Of a stretch of DNA of 64,000 bases, positions 1 to 7,895 are shown in pieces. The notes below the pieces were generated by a model. That model made no database searches, had not been told where the DNA came from, and worked only from the letters and a program-made list of their open reading frames with translations. Made by a program: the position numbers and the translations under genes. Origin of the DNA: Rhodospirillales bacterium (GTDB lineage: Bacteria > Pseudomonadota > Alphaproteobacteria > Reyranellales > Reyranellaceae); the NCBI GenBank assembly GCA_009377525.1, contig WHTW01000001.1:74726-138725 (forward strand), read 5' to 3'. Numbering within the stretch: the first letter of the stretch is position 1; each line of letters opens with the position of its first letter.

Positions 1-417
1 CCGAAGGACGTGTTCGATGGCTTGCAAGCCCAGCTCGCGGCCAACCGCGCGCAGTTCTATCGCGACCTCCCGGCCGGGCCGTTCTACGGCTTCAACCGGC
101 CGGGAGCGAAGCCGTCGGAAGCGACCATCCAGAACTGGTGGCGGCAGGGCATGATGGGCGGCGCCAAGGCGCACTACGACGGCATCGCCGCCTTCTCGCA
201 GACCGACTTCACCGAGGACCTGAAAAAAATCACGATCCCGGTGCTGGTGATGCACAGCGAGGACGATCAGATCGTGCCCTATGCCGACGCCGGACCGCTG
301 TCGGCCAAGCTGCTCAAGAACGGCACGCTCAAGACCTACAAGGGCTTCCCGCATGGCATGCCGACCACGCACGCCGACACGATTAACGCCGACCTGCTGG
401 CCTTCATCAAGGGTTGA
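1..417 (+). CDS. alpha/beta hydrolase, C-terminal part (5' end outside window)
   Basis: The frame is open from base 1 and ends at TGA 415-417, so only the last 138 residues are visible. They show the C-terminal half of an alpha/beta hydrolase: a strand ending in the acid turn HSEDDQIVPY, and the late histidine in KGFPHGMP before the final helix. This matches the acid and base of a Ser-Asp-His triad; the nucleophile elbow lies upstream of the window. The sequence resembles the non-haem chloroperoxidase/arylesterase branch. The substrate is unknown. It faces the minus-strand gene ending at 454, with a small hairpin between them. Confidence 0.8.
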   Translation, partial: PKDVFDGLQAQLAANRAQFYRDLPAGPFYGFNRPGAKPSEATIQNWWRQGMMGGAKAHYDGIAAFSQTDFTEDLKKITIPVLVMHSEDDQIVPYADAGPLSAKLLKNGTLKTYKGFPHGMPTTHADTINADLLAFIKG

Positions 418-418
418 C

Positions 419-444
419 GGAGCGCGGACCTTCAGGTCCGCTCC
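419..444. repeat. short hairpin, possible solitary unit of the palindrome family
   Basis: The arms GGAGCGCGGACC and GGTCCGCTCC close on a TTCA loop, with a two-base bulge. It sits between two convergent genes. There is no T-run, so it is not a classical terminator. The GGAGCG outer arm is shared with the larger element at 36871-36927, which suggests a single-hairpin version of that repeat. Confidence 0.5.
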
Positions 445-453
445 CCGATCCCG

Positions 454-759
454 TCATGTCGCCTGATCCTCCGCCGCGAGGCGCTCGAAATCGGCGAGCA
501 CGGCGGCGACCAGCGTGTGGCGCTGGGTGTCGCCGCTGCCGAGGCTCGCGGCATAGAGCCCGATGACATACCGCGCCTTCTCCGCCGCTTCCGCCCAGTT
601 GGCGGCGGGGGCGGCGATCAGGTGGGATTCGAGCTCCCCGCGCCGCTCCCGGAGCGCGCGTTCGTTGGCTTCAACCTGGGCCATCAGGCGGCGCGAGCCG
701 GTCGCCTTCTGGGCGGCGAGGCCGCGACGCTGGTCGAGTTCGATCGGTTCGTCGGTCAT
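454..759 (-). CDS. hypothetical protein, 101 aa
   Basis: This is an uncharacterised small soluble protein, rich in Ala, Glu and Arg and probably mostly helical, with no membrane segment or signal peptide. Its ATG overlaps the TGA of the upstream 149-residue gene as ATGA, so the two are probably translationally coupled. That overlap is the main reason to believe it. It is the last gene of a minus-strand run that starts near 2131. I do not recognise the family. Confidence 0.6.
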   Translation of the reverse strand: MTDEPIELDQRRGLAAQKATGSRRLMAQVEANERALRERRGELESHLIAAPAANWAEAAEKARYVIGLYAASLGSGDTQRHTLVAAVLADFERLAAEDQAT

Positions 760-1205
760 GGTTCACCCTCCCGGGCGTCAAACCTGTCCAGAAGCTCGTT
801 GAGCCGGCGCGCCATCGCATCGTCGCAGGCATGGGCCTGCCAGCCATCGCGGGCGCCGAGCTCGGGATGCTGCTCGCCATCATCGAGCAGGCCGGCCTCG
901 ATGTCGGAATCTTCCTCGGACCAGTGCGAGTGCCCGGCGCGGCCATCGACATGAACGCGCCGTCCGTCCTTCAGCCGCGCGACGAAGCCGCCCGACCAGG
1001 GCTCACCCGCCGTGCCCATCCACGCGGCCTCGACAGCGAGCAGGTCGTTTGCGCCGAAGCCGTGCCGGTCGGCATCGAGGCGGCACAGCACCTGCACGAA
1101 ATGGTCGAGATCGTTGCCGTCCCATTCCGTGCCGCGCAGCGCCCGGCGTGCGGCCAGAAGCTTGCCGGCCACGATCTCGTCGGAAGCGGCCTTGCTCACG
1201 CGCAC
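756..1205 (-). CDS. hypothetical protein, 149 aa
   Basis: An acidic soluble protein with no signal peptide. A segment near residues 73-95 (GGFVARLKDGRRVHVDGRAG) looks like a small beta sheet and is followed by an Asp/Glu-rich stretch. It overlaps the next gene by four bases and lies three bases downstream of the gene ending at 1209, as in a tightly packed operon. The family is not recognised. A protein that probes hydration or peptidoglycan cannot be argued from the sequence; function is left open. Confidence 0.65.
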   Translation of the reverse strand: MRVSKAASDEIVAGKLLAARRALRGTEWDGNDLDHFVQVLCRLDADRHGFGANDLLAVEAAWMGTAGEPWSGGFVARLKDGRRVHVDGRAGHSHWSEEDSDIEAGLLDDGEQHPELGARDGWQAHACDDAMARRLNELLDRFDAREGEP

Positions 1206-1208
1206 TCC

Positions 1209-1565
1209 TCAGTTCGCGATCAGCGTCGTGAGCACGACGCCCAGCGCGCGGAATTCCGTGTCGTCGCGGATGGCACTCGCAACGGCGGCATCGTCGTGGC
1301 TCGAGGCGGTGATCAGCCGGTCGGTGTACGACGAGCAGATGAGCGCCAGCGCCTGGGCGCGCGCATGGACCGAGGCGCCGGCCAGTGCGCGTTCGGTGGC
1401 GCTGCGCGCCAGGCAGGCATCGTGCTCGGCGTAGGCCTGGTCGATGCCGCGCGCCGTGGCGACCGGCGCGCCGCCGGCACTGACGTAGCCGGCGCGGAAG
1501 CCGTCGCAGGCCGTCACCAGCGTCAAGGCGGCGGCGCGGCACGGGACAGAAATGACCATGGGCAT
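1209..1565 (-). CDS. hypothetical protein with possible N-terminal export signal, 118 aa
   Basis: I chose the ATG at 1565 because GAGGAGA lies about eight bases upstream; the frame is open further, but that part is a shadow. The start MPMVISVPCRAAALTLVTAC could be a weak signal or lipoprotein-like segment, followed by an alpha-helical body with two cysteines. It belongs to the minus-strand set 454-2131. The family is not recognised. Confidence 0.55.
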   Translation of the reverse strand: MPMVISVPCRAAALTLVTACDGFRAGYVSAGGAPVATARGIDQAYAEHDACLARSATERALAGASVHARAQALALICSSYTDRLITASSHDDAAVASAIRDDTEFRALGVVLTTLIAN

Positions 1566-1647
1566 GGTGACCTTCTCCTCTGCCGGGGGAAGGCGTTCGG
1601 CCCGGGGCAATGCCTGCCGGCCCAGGTCACTGCCCGGTCGCGGTCGC

Positions 1648-2010
1648 TCAGCTCTTGGGTGTTGCCGGCGCCAGCAGGAGCTCGACGCAGGCGCGGGCGA
1701 TGTCGGAATCGTTGGACTTGGTGCCCGGCATGACGGCAAAGCCGCTCTTCTCGACGACAGTGGTGCGCTCCCAGGTGCTGGCCTTGGCGAGCTCGGCCAT
1801 CTTGGCCGGGGCGTCGCCCTGGGCGCGGAAGCGTTCGGCGCAGAACGGCGCCAGCGCCACCACGGTGGCGTTGTGCGCGGCGACGCCGGCATCCTTGCGG
1901 GCGGTCGCACCGGTCACCCAGCCGCCCCAGGTGAAGCCCAGGATGGCGCAGGCGGCGGCACCGATCACGGCACCCCAGATCATCGGTTTGGTGTCTTTGG
2001 GGATGTTCAT
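1648..2010 (-). CDS. single-pass membrane-anchored protein, 120 aa, unknown function
   Basis: The start at 2010 is supported by AGAGGA upstream. Residues about 11-33 (IWGAVIGAAACAILGFTWGG) form one hydrophobic segment after a short charged N-terminus, so the protein is probably an inner-membrane anchor or has an uncleaved signal. The rest is a roughly 85-residue, mostly helical domain with two Cys (in PFCAERF and RACVELL). Similar small proteins are common in Rhizobiales and Rhodospirillales without a known role. It is second in the minus-strand group. Confidence 0.65.
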   Translation of the reverse strand: MNIPKDTKPMIWGAVIGAAACAILGFTWGGWVTGATARKDAGVAAHNATVVALAPFCAERFRAQGDAPAKMAELAKASTWERTTVVEKSGFAVMPGTKSNDSDIARACVELLLAPATPKS

Positions 2011-2041
2011 GGCAAATCCTCTTGGCCGCGCGCGGCGGCGG

Positions 2042-2131
2042 TCACGTCGGCGTGCGCAGGATCGCGTAGCCGGCAATCAGCAGAATGAGGAAGATCGGAA
2101 ACAGGACGGGCGGTACGAGCCAGTCTTTCAT
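2042..2131 (-). CDS. 29-residue single-pass membrane peptide
   Basis: A very short frame beginning MKDWLVPPVLFPIFLILLIA and ending ILRTPT. GGAGA lies seven bases before the ATG and the next gene of the same strand starts 31 bases downstream. Almost the whole peptide is one transmembrane helix. This is the first gene of the minus-strand run. Small membrane peptides of this kind can be subunits of larger complexes, but none is recognised. Confidence 0.5.
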   Translation of the reverse strand: MKDWLVPPVLFPIFLILLIAGYAILRTPT

Positions 2132-2477
2132 GTGTGTCTCCGCTGGGGCGGGAGCACACGCATCTCTCAGCCATCGCAAGCCGAGGCTTGTTGGGCGATG
2201 GTGAAGACAATCGTACACTCTTTGTGAATGTGCGTCCAAGCAATACGGCGCAACCGGGCGCCTGTTCAATCCGGTACACAGGCGCCGTGCCTCGAGATCA
2301 GCCGAGCCGTCGGCGAGCGTTCGCAGCCATGGCCGTGGTGCCTCCCTTGCCCGACATCATCACACTTTCAGACTGCAGTGCCACGGACTGCATAGCTTGG
2401 TGGCAATGGAGCTGCGCGATTGACCCGGGACCACGCACTGCCCCTCCCTGTTCCCACCTCGGTCCTATCTGTCGCGT
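2132..2477. other. intergenic region with one hairpin
   Basis: About 345 bases between divergent genes with no convincing reading frame. It must hold the promoters of the minus-strand run and of the ExoD-like gene, but no clear -35/-10 pair stands out. A 9-bp inverted repeat, GGCGCCTGT...ACAGGCGCC, lies at 2257-2286. Confidence 0.5.
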
Positions 2478-3038
2478 ATGTTGGATCGGGCAGGAGGCCC
2501 GCGCGTCTCAATAGGCTGGCTCATCAGCGAGCTCGGCGAGCGCTCGTTCGGCCTGACCCTCCTGGTGATGGCCATCATCGCCCTGCTGCCGGGCGCTTCG
2601 ACCATCGTCGGCCTGCTGATCGCCTGGCCGGCGATCCAGCTCATCCTCGGTCACGACACGGTCGCGCTGCCGCGGACGATGGCGCGCCGCGAGGTCGGGG
2701 TGGAGCGGCTGGCTCGCGTCATCGACATCGTGGTGCCGCGGCTCGCCTGGGTCGAGCGGCTCATCCGGCCGCGCTTGCCCGCCGTCTTCGCGACCACGCG
2801 GCGGCTCGTCGGCACGGCCATGCTGCTGGTGGGCCTGACGCTGATCTCGCCGGTGCCCTTCAGCCACCTCGTCCCCGCGCTGGTCATCATGCTGCTGGCG
2901 CTCGCCTACCTCGAGGAGGACGGCTTTGCGCTCATGCTCGCCCTGTTCGCCGCGCTCTGCTCGCTCGCCGTAACCGGCGCCACGGTGTGGGGCGCCGTGG
3001 AGACCATCGACTGGATCGATCCGGCGATGCACGGTTGA
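2478..3038 (+). CDS. ExoD family membrane protein
   Basis: This protein of 186 residues matches the ExoD pattern: an N-terminal helix with SELGERSFGLTLLVMAIIALLPG, a PAIQLILG-type turn, a basic amphipathic middle, and a C-terminal pair of hydrophobic helices (LVGTAMLLVGLTLISPVPFS and LVIMLLALAYLEEDGFALML). ExoD was named in rhizobia, where mutants have altered exopolysaccharide and alkali sensitivity; its molecular role is not established. It lies alone on the plus strand. The start at ATG 2478 is the first in frame. Confidence 0.85.
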   Translation: MLDRAGGPRVSIGWLISELGERSFGLTLLVMAIIALLPGASTIVGLLIAWPAIQLILGHDTVALPRTMARREVGVERLARVIDIVVPRLAWVERLIRPRLPAVFATTRRLVGTAMLLVGLTLISPVPFSHLVPALVIMLLALAYLEEDGFALMLALFAALCSLAVTGATVWGAVETIDWIDPAMHG

Positions 3039-3057
3039 GCCGGTCAATGTTGCAGCG

Positions 3058-3288
3058 TCAGTCGCGGCCGCTGCGATTGCTGTAGTACATCAACGCCATG
3101 AGGCCGATCCCCAGCGCCAGGGTGGCCACGACGCCCAGCGTCATCGCGACGTAGCCCGCGCCCGTCATAGCGCCGCTTTGCTCGGGATCCCAGCTCACAT
3201 AGAGCACGACGATCGCCAGGCACAGCAGGCCGATCAACACGCCAAGGATCAGCCAGCTTCCCCAGCCCGGCTTCGATTTGGAGTCCAT
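3058..3288 (-). CDS. small two-helix membrane protein
   Basis: A 76-residue protein with hydrophobic segments at about residues 12-31 and 43-68 joined by a short polar loop containing WDPEQSG, and a charged tail (NRSGRD). This predicts an inner-membrane hairpin. It is convergent with the ExoD-like gene, 19 bases apart. I do not recognise a family. Confidence 0.6.
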   Translation of the reverse strand: MDSKSKPGWGSWLILGVLIGLLCLAIVVLYVSWDPEQSGAMTGAGYVAMTLGVVATLALGIGLMALMYYSNRSGRD

Positions 3289-3527
3289 GACCAGAGCTCC
3301 TCAGGCCATGTGGTTGCCCGGTGCACGAGACGGCATCGCGATCGCCTCGCCCATATCGCAGCTTGTATCGCGCGCCGCATTGCCGGTGATGTCCAGCCTA
3401 TTCGCCCAGCGCGCCGAAGATAAAGAACCCGACGCCGCCCTTATTATCCGCAGCATCGTCGCCATCTGTTGGAGGCGCCGCTCGATCGATTTCGCTCGAG
3501 GGCCGCCAACCGAAAACAGGAGACACC

Positions 3528-3758
3528 ATGTCCAACGCCCCCGCGACGAACAATGCTGCGCGCTCGCAAGACAGCGACCGCAACGACGTGCTGAACGCCA
3601 TCGGCGCCAAGTGGAGCAAGTTCTCCAAGCAGGAACTGTCCGCCCTCAAGACCAACGACGAACTGGTCGCCCAGCTCGTCGCCAAGTACGACATCGAGAA
3701 GATCGCCGCTCAGCGCGACGTCGATGCGCTGATGAATGGTCGCTACCTCACGGCGTGA
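3528..3758 (+). CDS. CsbD-like small stress protein
   Basis: This 76-residue hydrophilic protein has the C-terminal pattern of CsbD-type proteins: a W in KWSKFSKQELSAL, then DELVAQLVAKYDIEK and a closing RDVDALM. CsbD was first seen as a sigma-B-controlled general stress protein in Bacillus; biochemical function is unknown. AGGAGACACC precedes the ATG with good spacing. It ends inside the last codons of the convergent transglutaminase gene (11-base overlap). The family assignment is from pattern only. Confidence 0.65.
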   Translation: MSNAPATNNAARSQDSDRNDVLNAIGAKWSKFSKQELSALKTNDELVAQLVAKYDIEKIAAQRDVDALMNGRYLTA

Positions 3759-4635
3759 CCTCGACGTCGACCGACATGCCGAGATAGGCATTCGTCATGC
3801 CCAGGAAGGTGCCGGTCATCGGCATCACCTGGGCGATGACGCGGCCGACGGCGAGCGGAATGAGATTGTAGCCGCCGACCGCCCGGTTGGTCGGATCGAA
3901 GGTGATCCAGCCCGCGCCCGGGAGGAAAATCTCGGCCCATGCATGGGTCGACCCGGCGCCTATCGCCGATCCGCCCGGCCCCGATCCTTCCGGCACCGGC
4001 GCGCGATCCGGATTGTAGAGATAGCCCGAGATGATACGCGCCCCGAAGCCCAGGCAGCGCGCCGCCTCGGCGAACAGCACGGCGAAGTCGCGACACGAGC
4101 CCCAGCCGCGATCGATGGTCTGCAACGGTGTTTGCGTACCCTCTTCCTCGCGGCTCTGGTAGCCGATCCCCGCCGCCACACCCGCGACCATGTCCTTGAG
4201 CAGTGCCAGCGTATCGGTCCGCTCGCCTCGCACGAAACCCCGCGCCCAGTCGGCGAGCCGGCCCGACGCGTCGAAGGTCTGCGGCATCGCCAGCGCCCCG
4301 AGATCGGCCCGCTCCTCGCGCGAATAGAAGAACGGGTAGTGGATGGCGGAGGCCGCGATATCGAACACCGGCCAGAGCGAGGCGCCGAGTTCGACCGCGG
4401 CCCGGCTTTCGATGACGAGCCCGTCGGACAGGCCCGCGAAGCCCGCGGTGGCGACGGCATTGCCGAACACGTCGTTGGTCCACGAGACCGACGCGGCCGG
4501 CGTCATCTCGAGGGTGCTCGACAGCAGGCGCACGTCGCGGCTCTCGCGGGGGCGCAGCATCAGCCGGTGCGGCCCCAGCCGCACGGGCTCGCGATAGCGG
4601 TAGGTCGTGCGATGGCGGATATTGAGCACGGTCAT
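3748..4635 (-). CDS. transglutaminase-like cysteine protease family protein
   Basis: I chose ATG 4635 because GGGAG precedes it and the conserved N-terminal strand (NIRHRTTYRYREPVRLG) begins there; the frame is open further upstream. Length is 295 residues. The N-terminal beta domain covers about residues 1-100, and the transglutaminase core follows with Cys181 in GWGSCRDF, His231 in THAWAEIF and Asp247 in FDPTN, the expected catalytic triad. No signal peptide is seen, so it is probably cytoplasmic. Bacterial members are usually peptidases, often beside circularly permuted ATP-grasp genes; that partner is absent here. Confidence 0.85.
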   Translation of the reverse strand: MTVLNIRHRTTYRYREPVRLGPHRLMLRPRESRDVRLLSSTLEMTPAASVSWTNDVFGNAVATAGFAGLSDGLVIESRAAVELGASLWPVFDIAASAIHYPFFYSREERADLGALAMPQTFDASGRLADWARGFVRGERTDTLALLKDMVAGVAAGIGYQSREEEGTQTPLQTIDRGWGSCRDFAVLFAEAARCLGFGARIISGYLYNPDRAPVPEGSGPGGSAIGAGSTHAWAEIFLPGAGWITFDPTNRAVGGYNLIPLAVGRVIAQVMPMTGTFLGMTNAYLGMSVDVEVTP

Positions 4636-4672
4636 CTGAAACTCCCGGGTCGCCCCTGGGCTGGAGGTCGTC

Positions 4673-4930
4673 ATGTCGACACGGACCGCGGAGACCATGG
4701 TGACGTTCCGCCGCCCCTTCACGCTGTTGGCCCTCGAGGGCGCGCAGCCCGCGGGCACTTACAGGCTGGTCACGGAGGAGGAACAGGTTCCCGGCCTGTC
4801 CTTCACAGCCTTCCGCCGCACGGCGACCCTGCTGCATCTGCCGGCCGATCCCGTGCCCGGCGGCACGCGCCAGGTCGTGAGCGTCTCGCCCGAAGAGCTG
4901 GCCGAGGCCCTGGCATCGGATGCCGCGTAA
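4673..4930 (+). CDS. hypothetical protein, 85 aa
   Basis: The ATG at 4673 has GGAGG about eight bases upstream and is divergent from the transglutaminase gene, 37 bases away. The protein has a beta-rich pattern (FTLLALEGAQPAGTYRLVTEEEQ) and no membrane segment. Its layout is like small beta-rich proteins of unknown role common in alphaproteobacteria. It abuts the kinase-like pseudogene on the other strand. Confidence 0.6.
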   Translation: MSTRTAETMVTFRRPFTLLALEGAQPAGTYRLVTEEEQVPGLSFTAFRRTATLLHLPADPVPGGTRQVVSVSPEELAEALASDAA

Positions 4931-4954
4931 GCGGAACGACTGGCAAGGGCCGCC

Positions 4955-5228
4955 CTTCACCGGGAACGCGGCCTCGCGTTCGCCGTGCACGAACGGCCCT
5001 TCGTTGCGGTCGCCGGGCAACCCGATCTTGAGGATCAGCGACCGCGGCGCCCCATCCGATGCGCCGTCGTAGGCCAGCCGCAGTCGCACGATGCGCGACA
5101 AAGCGGGTCGCGCGGCGCCTCGGCTTCGACGGAGACGACGCGGCCATCGCCCGCCCAGCACGCCGCAGTGTTGCAGCACCGCAGTGAGGTAACCGGCCTC
5201 GGCGACAGTCGGCAGCGAGGTTGGCTGC
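4955..5228 (-). pseudogene. remnant of an EcKinase/aminoglycoside-phosphotransferase-like gene
   Basis: Reading the minus strand from 5228, one frame gives AGYLTAVLQHCGVLGG, a second gives GDGRVVSVEAEAPRDP, and the first frame resumes with LSRIVRLRLAYDGASDGAPR, then SLILKIGLPGD and GEREAAF. Put together this is the N-terminal lobe of a phosphotransferase of the ecdysteroid-kinase-like/APH type, with the lysine-bearing strand SLILK. Two compensating frameshifts interrupt it, and the similarity stops near 4955, so the catalytic C-lobe is gone. It starts directly after the stop of the 92-residue gene. The family call rests on pattern memory. Confidence 0.5.
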
Positions 5229-5507
5229 TCAGCGATAGTATTTCCGCTCGTGTTCCTCGGCCTGCAGCCGGTCGATCTGGGCCTGCGCTTCGTCGGCGAT
5301 CTTCACCAACCCTTCATAGCGGGCGCGCAGCGCCGCGAGCTGGCCCTCGCGATGGGCATTGGTCGGCGCACCCGCCAGTTCGGAATTGGACGTCGTGAGC
5401 AGCTTGGCGGCGAGGCGCATGGCCTCCAGCCGCGACTTGCGCGCCGCACCCTGCAACTCTTCGATGCGCCTGGTGAGTTTTTGCACGCTCTCACTCATGA
5501 CCGGCAT
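5229..5507 (-). CDS. coiled-coil hypothetical protein, 92 aa
   Basis: A charged, almost entirely helical protein with heptad-like spacing (QKLTRRIEELQGAARKSRLE and LRARYEGLVKIADEAQAQID), predicted to form a coiled coil. Two starts are close: ATG 5507 with GGGG upstream and ATG 5498 without a clear ribosome site, so 5507 was chosen. No membrane segment. The function is unknown. Confidence 0.6.
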   Translation of the reverse strand: MPVMSESVQKLTRRIEELQGAARKSRLEAMRLAAKLLTTSNSELAGAPTNAHREGQLAALRARYEGLVKIADEAQAQIDRLQAEEHERKYYR

Positions 5508-5569
5508 GCTGCCCCGGAAGGCCGCTTCCGGCAACATGCCGAACGGCACAGCTGCGGCGCCCGAAACGA

Positions 5570-5767
5570 TCAGTCGATCGTGAGCTTGCCGCAGTCGGCA
5601 GCATCGCATCGCAGCGTCTGCTCGACGACGCCGAGAGCGCCAAAGTTCCGATCCGGCCGTTCGTCGATCAGGACCAGTTTGCCCTTGCCGCAGAAGGCAC
5701 AGATCGGAGGGTTGTCTTGGTGCGACAGCTTGGCCGCCACCGCCCGCAGGTCACCTAGAATACTCAT
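5570..5767 (-). CDS. small protein with a possible zinc ribbon, 65 aa
   Basis: Starting at ATG 5767 (GGGAAG upstream), the protein has the pairs CAFC and CDAADC about 36 residues apart, which could bind one metal as a zinc ribbon. The middle is charged and beta-rich. It lies 62 bases upstream of the coiled-coil gene on the same strand. Role unknown; DNA or protein binding would be typical for such a fold. Confidence 0.6.
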   Translation of the reverse strand: MSILGDLRAVAAKLSHQDNPPICAFCGKGKLVLIDERPDRNFGALGVVEQTLRCDAADCGKLTID

Positions 5768-5924
5768 CGCCACTTCCCGGTTGCTCTGCCCCCACACGAG
5801 CATCGTCCCCCACGCGAGCATCGTCGCGAAACATCACGTCAGCGGTGTGGCGAGGTTCCGCACGGCCCCTGCAGTCTGAGGTGGGCAGTGGCATCTGCGG
5901 ATTGTCTGCGCCTATGATGGCGAC

Positions 5925-6851
5925 ATGACCCGCCCCCGCATCGGCCTCGCGTTGGGCAGCGGCTCGGCCCGCGGCTGGGCTCACATCGGCGTCATCGATT
6001 CGCTGACCGAGGCCGGCATCCAGCCCGATATCGTCTGCGGCGCCTCGATGGGCGCCCTGGTCGGCGCCGCCCATGTCGCGGGCCGCCTCGCCGAGCTCAG
6101 GCAATGGGCCGGCACGGCGACCTGGCGCACCATCGCGCGGCTCACCGATCTGCGCCTGACCGGCGGCGGACTTATGAGCGGCCGGCAGGTCATGTCGTTC
6201 CTGCAGGGCATGGGCATCGGCGAGCCGATCGAGAGCTACGCCACGCACTACGCCGCCGTCGCCACCGACATGGCCACGGGGCGTGAGATCTGGCTGCAGT
6301 CGGGCCCGATCCACGAGGCGGTGCGCGCTTCGATCGCCATCCCCGGCATCTTCAGCCCGGCCCGCCTCGACGACAGATGGCTGCTCGACGGTGGCCTTTC
6401 CAACCCGATTCCCGTCTCGGTCTGTCGCGCGCTCGGCGCCGACGTCATCATCGCCGTCAACCTCAACGGCGAGCTTGTGGGACGCCGCTTCACCGAACCC
6501 GAGCCGCCCGTCGAGACCAGGCCGTCGCGTCTCTCGGGCGAGGTCGTGCGCCGCATGCTGGGGCCGTGGCCCCTGCCGGCGGCGCTGCGGCGTTCGCCGG
6601 CCGAGGCGGACGGCGCGCCACTGCCGCCACGCGAGGCGGCACCAGGCTATTTCGACGTGCTCGCCACCGCCATCAACATCATGCAGGACCACATCACCCG
6701 CGCCCGGCTCGCCGGCGAGCCGCCGCATGTGATGCTCGTGCCGCGCCTGCGCAGCATCGGCCTGATGGAGTTCAACCGCGCCGAGGAGGCGATCGCCGAG
6801 GGCCGCGCCTGCGTCGAGCAGGCGTTGCCGACGCTGCGGCGATATCTTTGA
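5925..6851 (+). CDS. patatin-like phospholipase (RssA-like)
   Basis: The 308-residue protein shows the patatin catalytic dyad: oxyanion loop GSGSARG at residues 11-17, nucleophile Ser41 in GASMG, and the acid Asp155 in DGG (155-157). Members hydrolyse ester bonds of lipids. It lacks a signal peptide, so it should act in the cytoplasm or on the inner leaflet of the membrane. The family is long known but physiological substrates of most members are not. It stands alone, before a secreted protein gene 131 bases downstream. Confidence 0.9.
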   Translation: MTRPRIGLALGSGSARGWAHIGVIDSLTEAGIQPDIVCGASMGALVGAAHVAGRLAELRQWAGTATWRTIARLTDLRLTGGGLMSGRQVMSFLQGMGIGEPIESYATHYAAVATDMATGREIWLQSGPIHEAVRASIAIPGIFSPARLDDRWLLDGGLSNPIPVSVCRALGADVIIAVNLNGELVGRRFTEPEPPVETRPSRLSGEVVRRMLGPWPLPAALRRSPAEADGAPLPPREAAPGYFDVLATAINIMQDHITRARLAGEPPHVMLVPRLRSIGLMEFNRAEEAIAEGRACVEQALPTLRRYL

Positions 6852-6982
6852 CGCCCTGCACAGCGCCACCGCAGGCGAAAACGAATGTGACAAAACCACG
6901 GACACGATTGGCGCCGCAGCGCACTACTGTGCCAACCGGGTTAATCGACAACCAGGCGGCCAGCGTCCCCTATGGAACGATC

Positions 6983-7420
6983 ATGATCCGATCAGCCCGG
7001 ACTTTCCTGGCCGGGGGCTTGTTGCTGCTCACGCTGCCGGCTGCTCATGTCGAGGCGGCGCTGGAGCGCGTGCAGTTCGACGCCGTGCTGATGACGGCGC
7101 GCGACTATGCCGACGACCGCTCGCTGATCTTCTATTGCCTGCGCGGCTCGACCGAGACGGTGCCCTTCCTCTACGCCGGCCTGCAGGCCGACCTCGAGCA
7201 GGCGGTGCAGAAGTTGAAGTCGGCCGGCGCCAGCGCGCGCCAGAGCGCCGAGATGGTGCAGATGGTGCTGAGCACCGTGCGCACCTATCCGCGCGACGCC
7301 AAGGACGATGCGCTCGACCGCCGCTGCATCTCCAAGGATGTCGAACGCAGCCGCGCCGAGGTGAAGGGCGTGAGCGTGCCCCTGTTCCTGCGGTCACCCT
7401 TCGACAAGATGGGCAGGTAG
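6983..7420 (+). CDS. exported hypothetical protein, 145 aa
   Basis: The ATG at 6983 opens with a standard signal peptide (MIRSARTFLAGGLLLLTLPA, cleavage after about AHVEA). The mature part is helical and has two cysteines (FYCLRG and RRCIS) that could form a disulfide in the periplasm. The frame is open far upstream, but that part overlaps the patatin gene and is a shadow. Family not recognised. Confidence 0.7.
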   Translation: MIRSARTFLAGGLLLLTLPAAHVEAALERVQFDAVLMTARDYADDRSLIFYCLRGSTETVPFLYAGLQADLEQAVQKLKSAGASARQSAEMVQMVLSTVRTYPRDAKDDALDRRCISKDVERSRAEVKGVSVPLFLRSPFDKMGR

Positions 7421-7543
7421 TCTTCCGGACAGTGGCCAGGGGCTGGCGGTCCCGCTTGAGCATGCAAATCAGCGTTGCACGGGATGCGCGGGAAGCCTGT
7501 CGGGGTGCGTGCTAGGAAGCGACCGAGACACAAAAGGCCTTGC

Positions 7544-7580
7544 GGCCCGACCGCGTGTTCACGCGGCCGGGCCTTTTTTT
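7544..7580 (+). terminator. rho-independent terminator
   Basis: The stem GGCCCGACCGCG / CGCGGCCGGGCC has 12 pairs with one mismatch, a six-base loop, and seven T. It lies 124 bases after the exported-protein gene. An AAAA on the other side gives a weaker T-run on the minus strand, so it may also stop the gene ending at 7601. Confidence 0.85.
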
Positions 7581-7600
7581 GTCCAAGACCGTGGCCGATC

Positions 7601-7891
7601 CTACTGCTGCGGGTTTGCCGGACGGGTTGGAGCCGCCGGTGGCGTCGCAGGTGTGGCTGGCGTGGCCGGCGTGGCCGGCGGGTTCATCGTGCGGTCCTGC
7701 GCCGGCAGCTGCGCCTGCTCGGTACGCTCGTTGGGCGAGCCTGCGAAGAACATCAGGCCGGCCGCCAAGGCGATCGCCACCAGGATGCCCACCACCAGGG
7801 TCACGCCCTTGCCGCTATTGTCTTCGTAGTAGCGGTCGTAGTTGCGAGGGTCGCGCTCTGGATTGGGTGGATTGGGGATGTAGTCGCTCAT
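7601..7891 (-). CDS. single-pass membrane protein with Ala-Thr-Pro repeat tail, 96 aa
   Basis: AAGGAG lies eight bases before the ATG at 7891. The order is a polar Tyr/Asn/Pro-rich N-terminus, one transmembrane helix (about residues 30-49, VTLVVGILVAIALAAGLMFF), then a low-complexity tail with four PAT repeats followed by Pro/Ala. The tail probably crosses the periplasm. The repeat is also visible as a 9-base DNA repeat near 7640-7680. Similar short proteins are common in Rhizobiales; no role is known. Confidence 0.7.
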   Translation of the reverse strand: MSDYIPNPPNPERDPRNYDRYYEDNSGKGVTLVVGILVAIALAAGLMFFAGSPNERTEQAQLPAQDRTMNPPATPATPATPATPPAAPTRPANPQQ

Positions 7892-7895
7892 TGGG

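Noticed and set aside
3743..5179. One minus-strand frame from the transglutaminase gene through the kinase-like relic
   Set aside because: The frame is not that of the transglutaminase. Only its first 90 codons or so have meaning, and they belong to the decayed kinase-like gene.
7421..7543. Small RNA before the terminator at 7544
   Set aside because: No convincing promoter was found in this stretch, so the terminator is best assigned to the upstream gene.
7640..7690. Short tandem DNA repeat taken as a CRISPR or microsatellite
   Set aside because: It is the coding repeat for Pro-Ala-Thr in the membrane protein tail, with no spacers.
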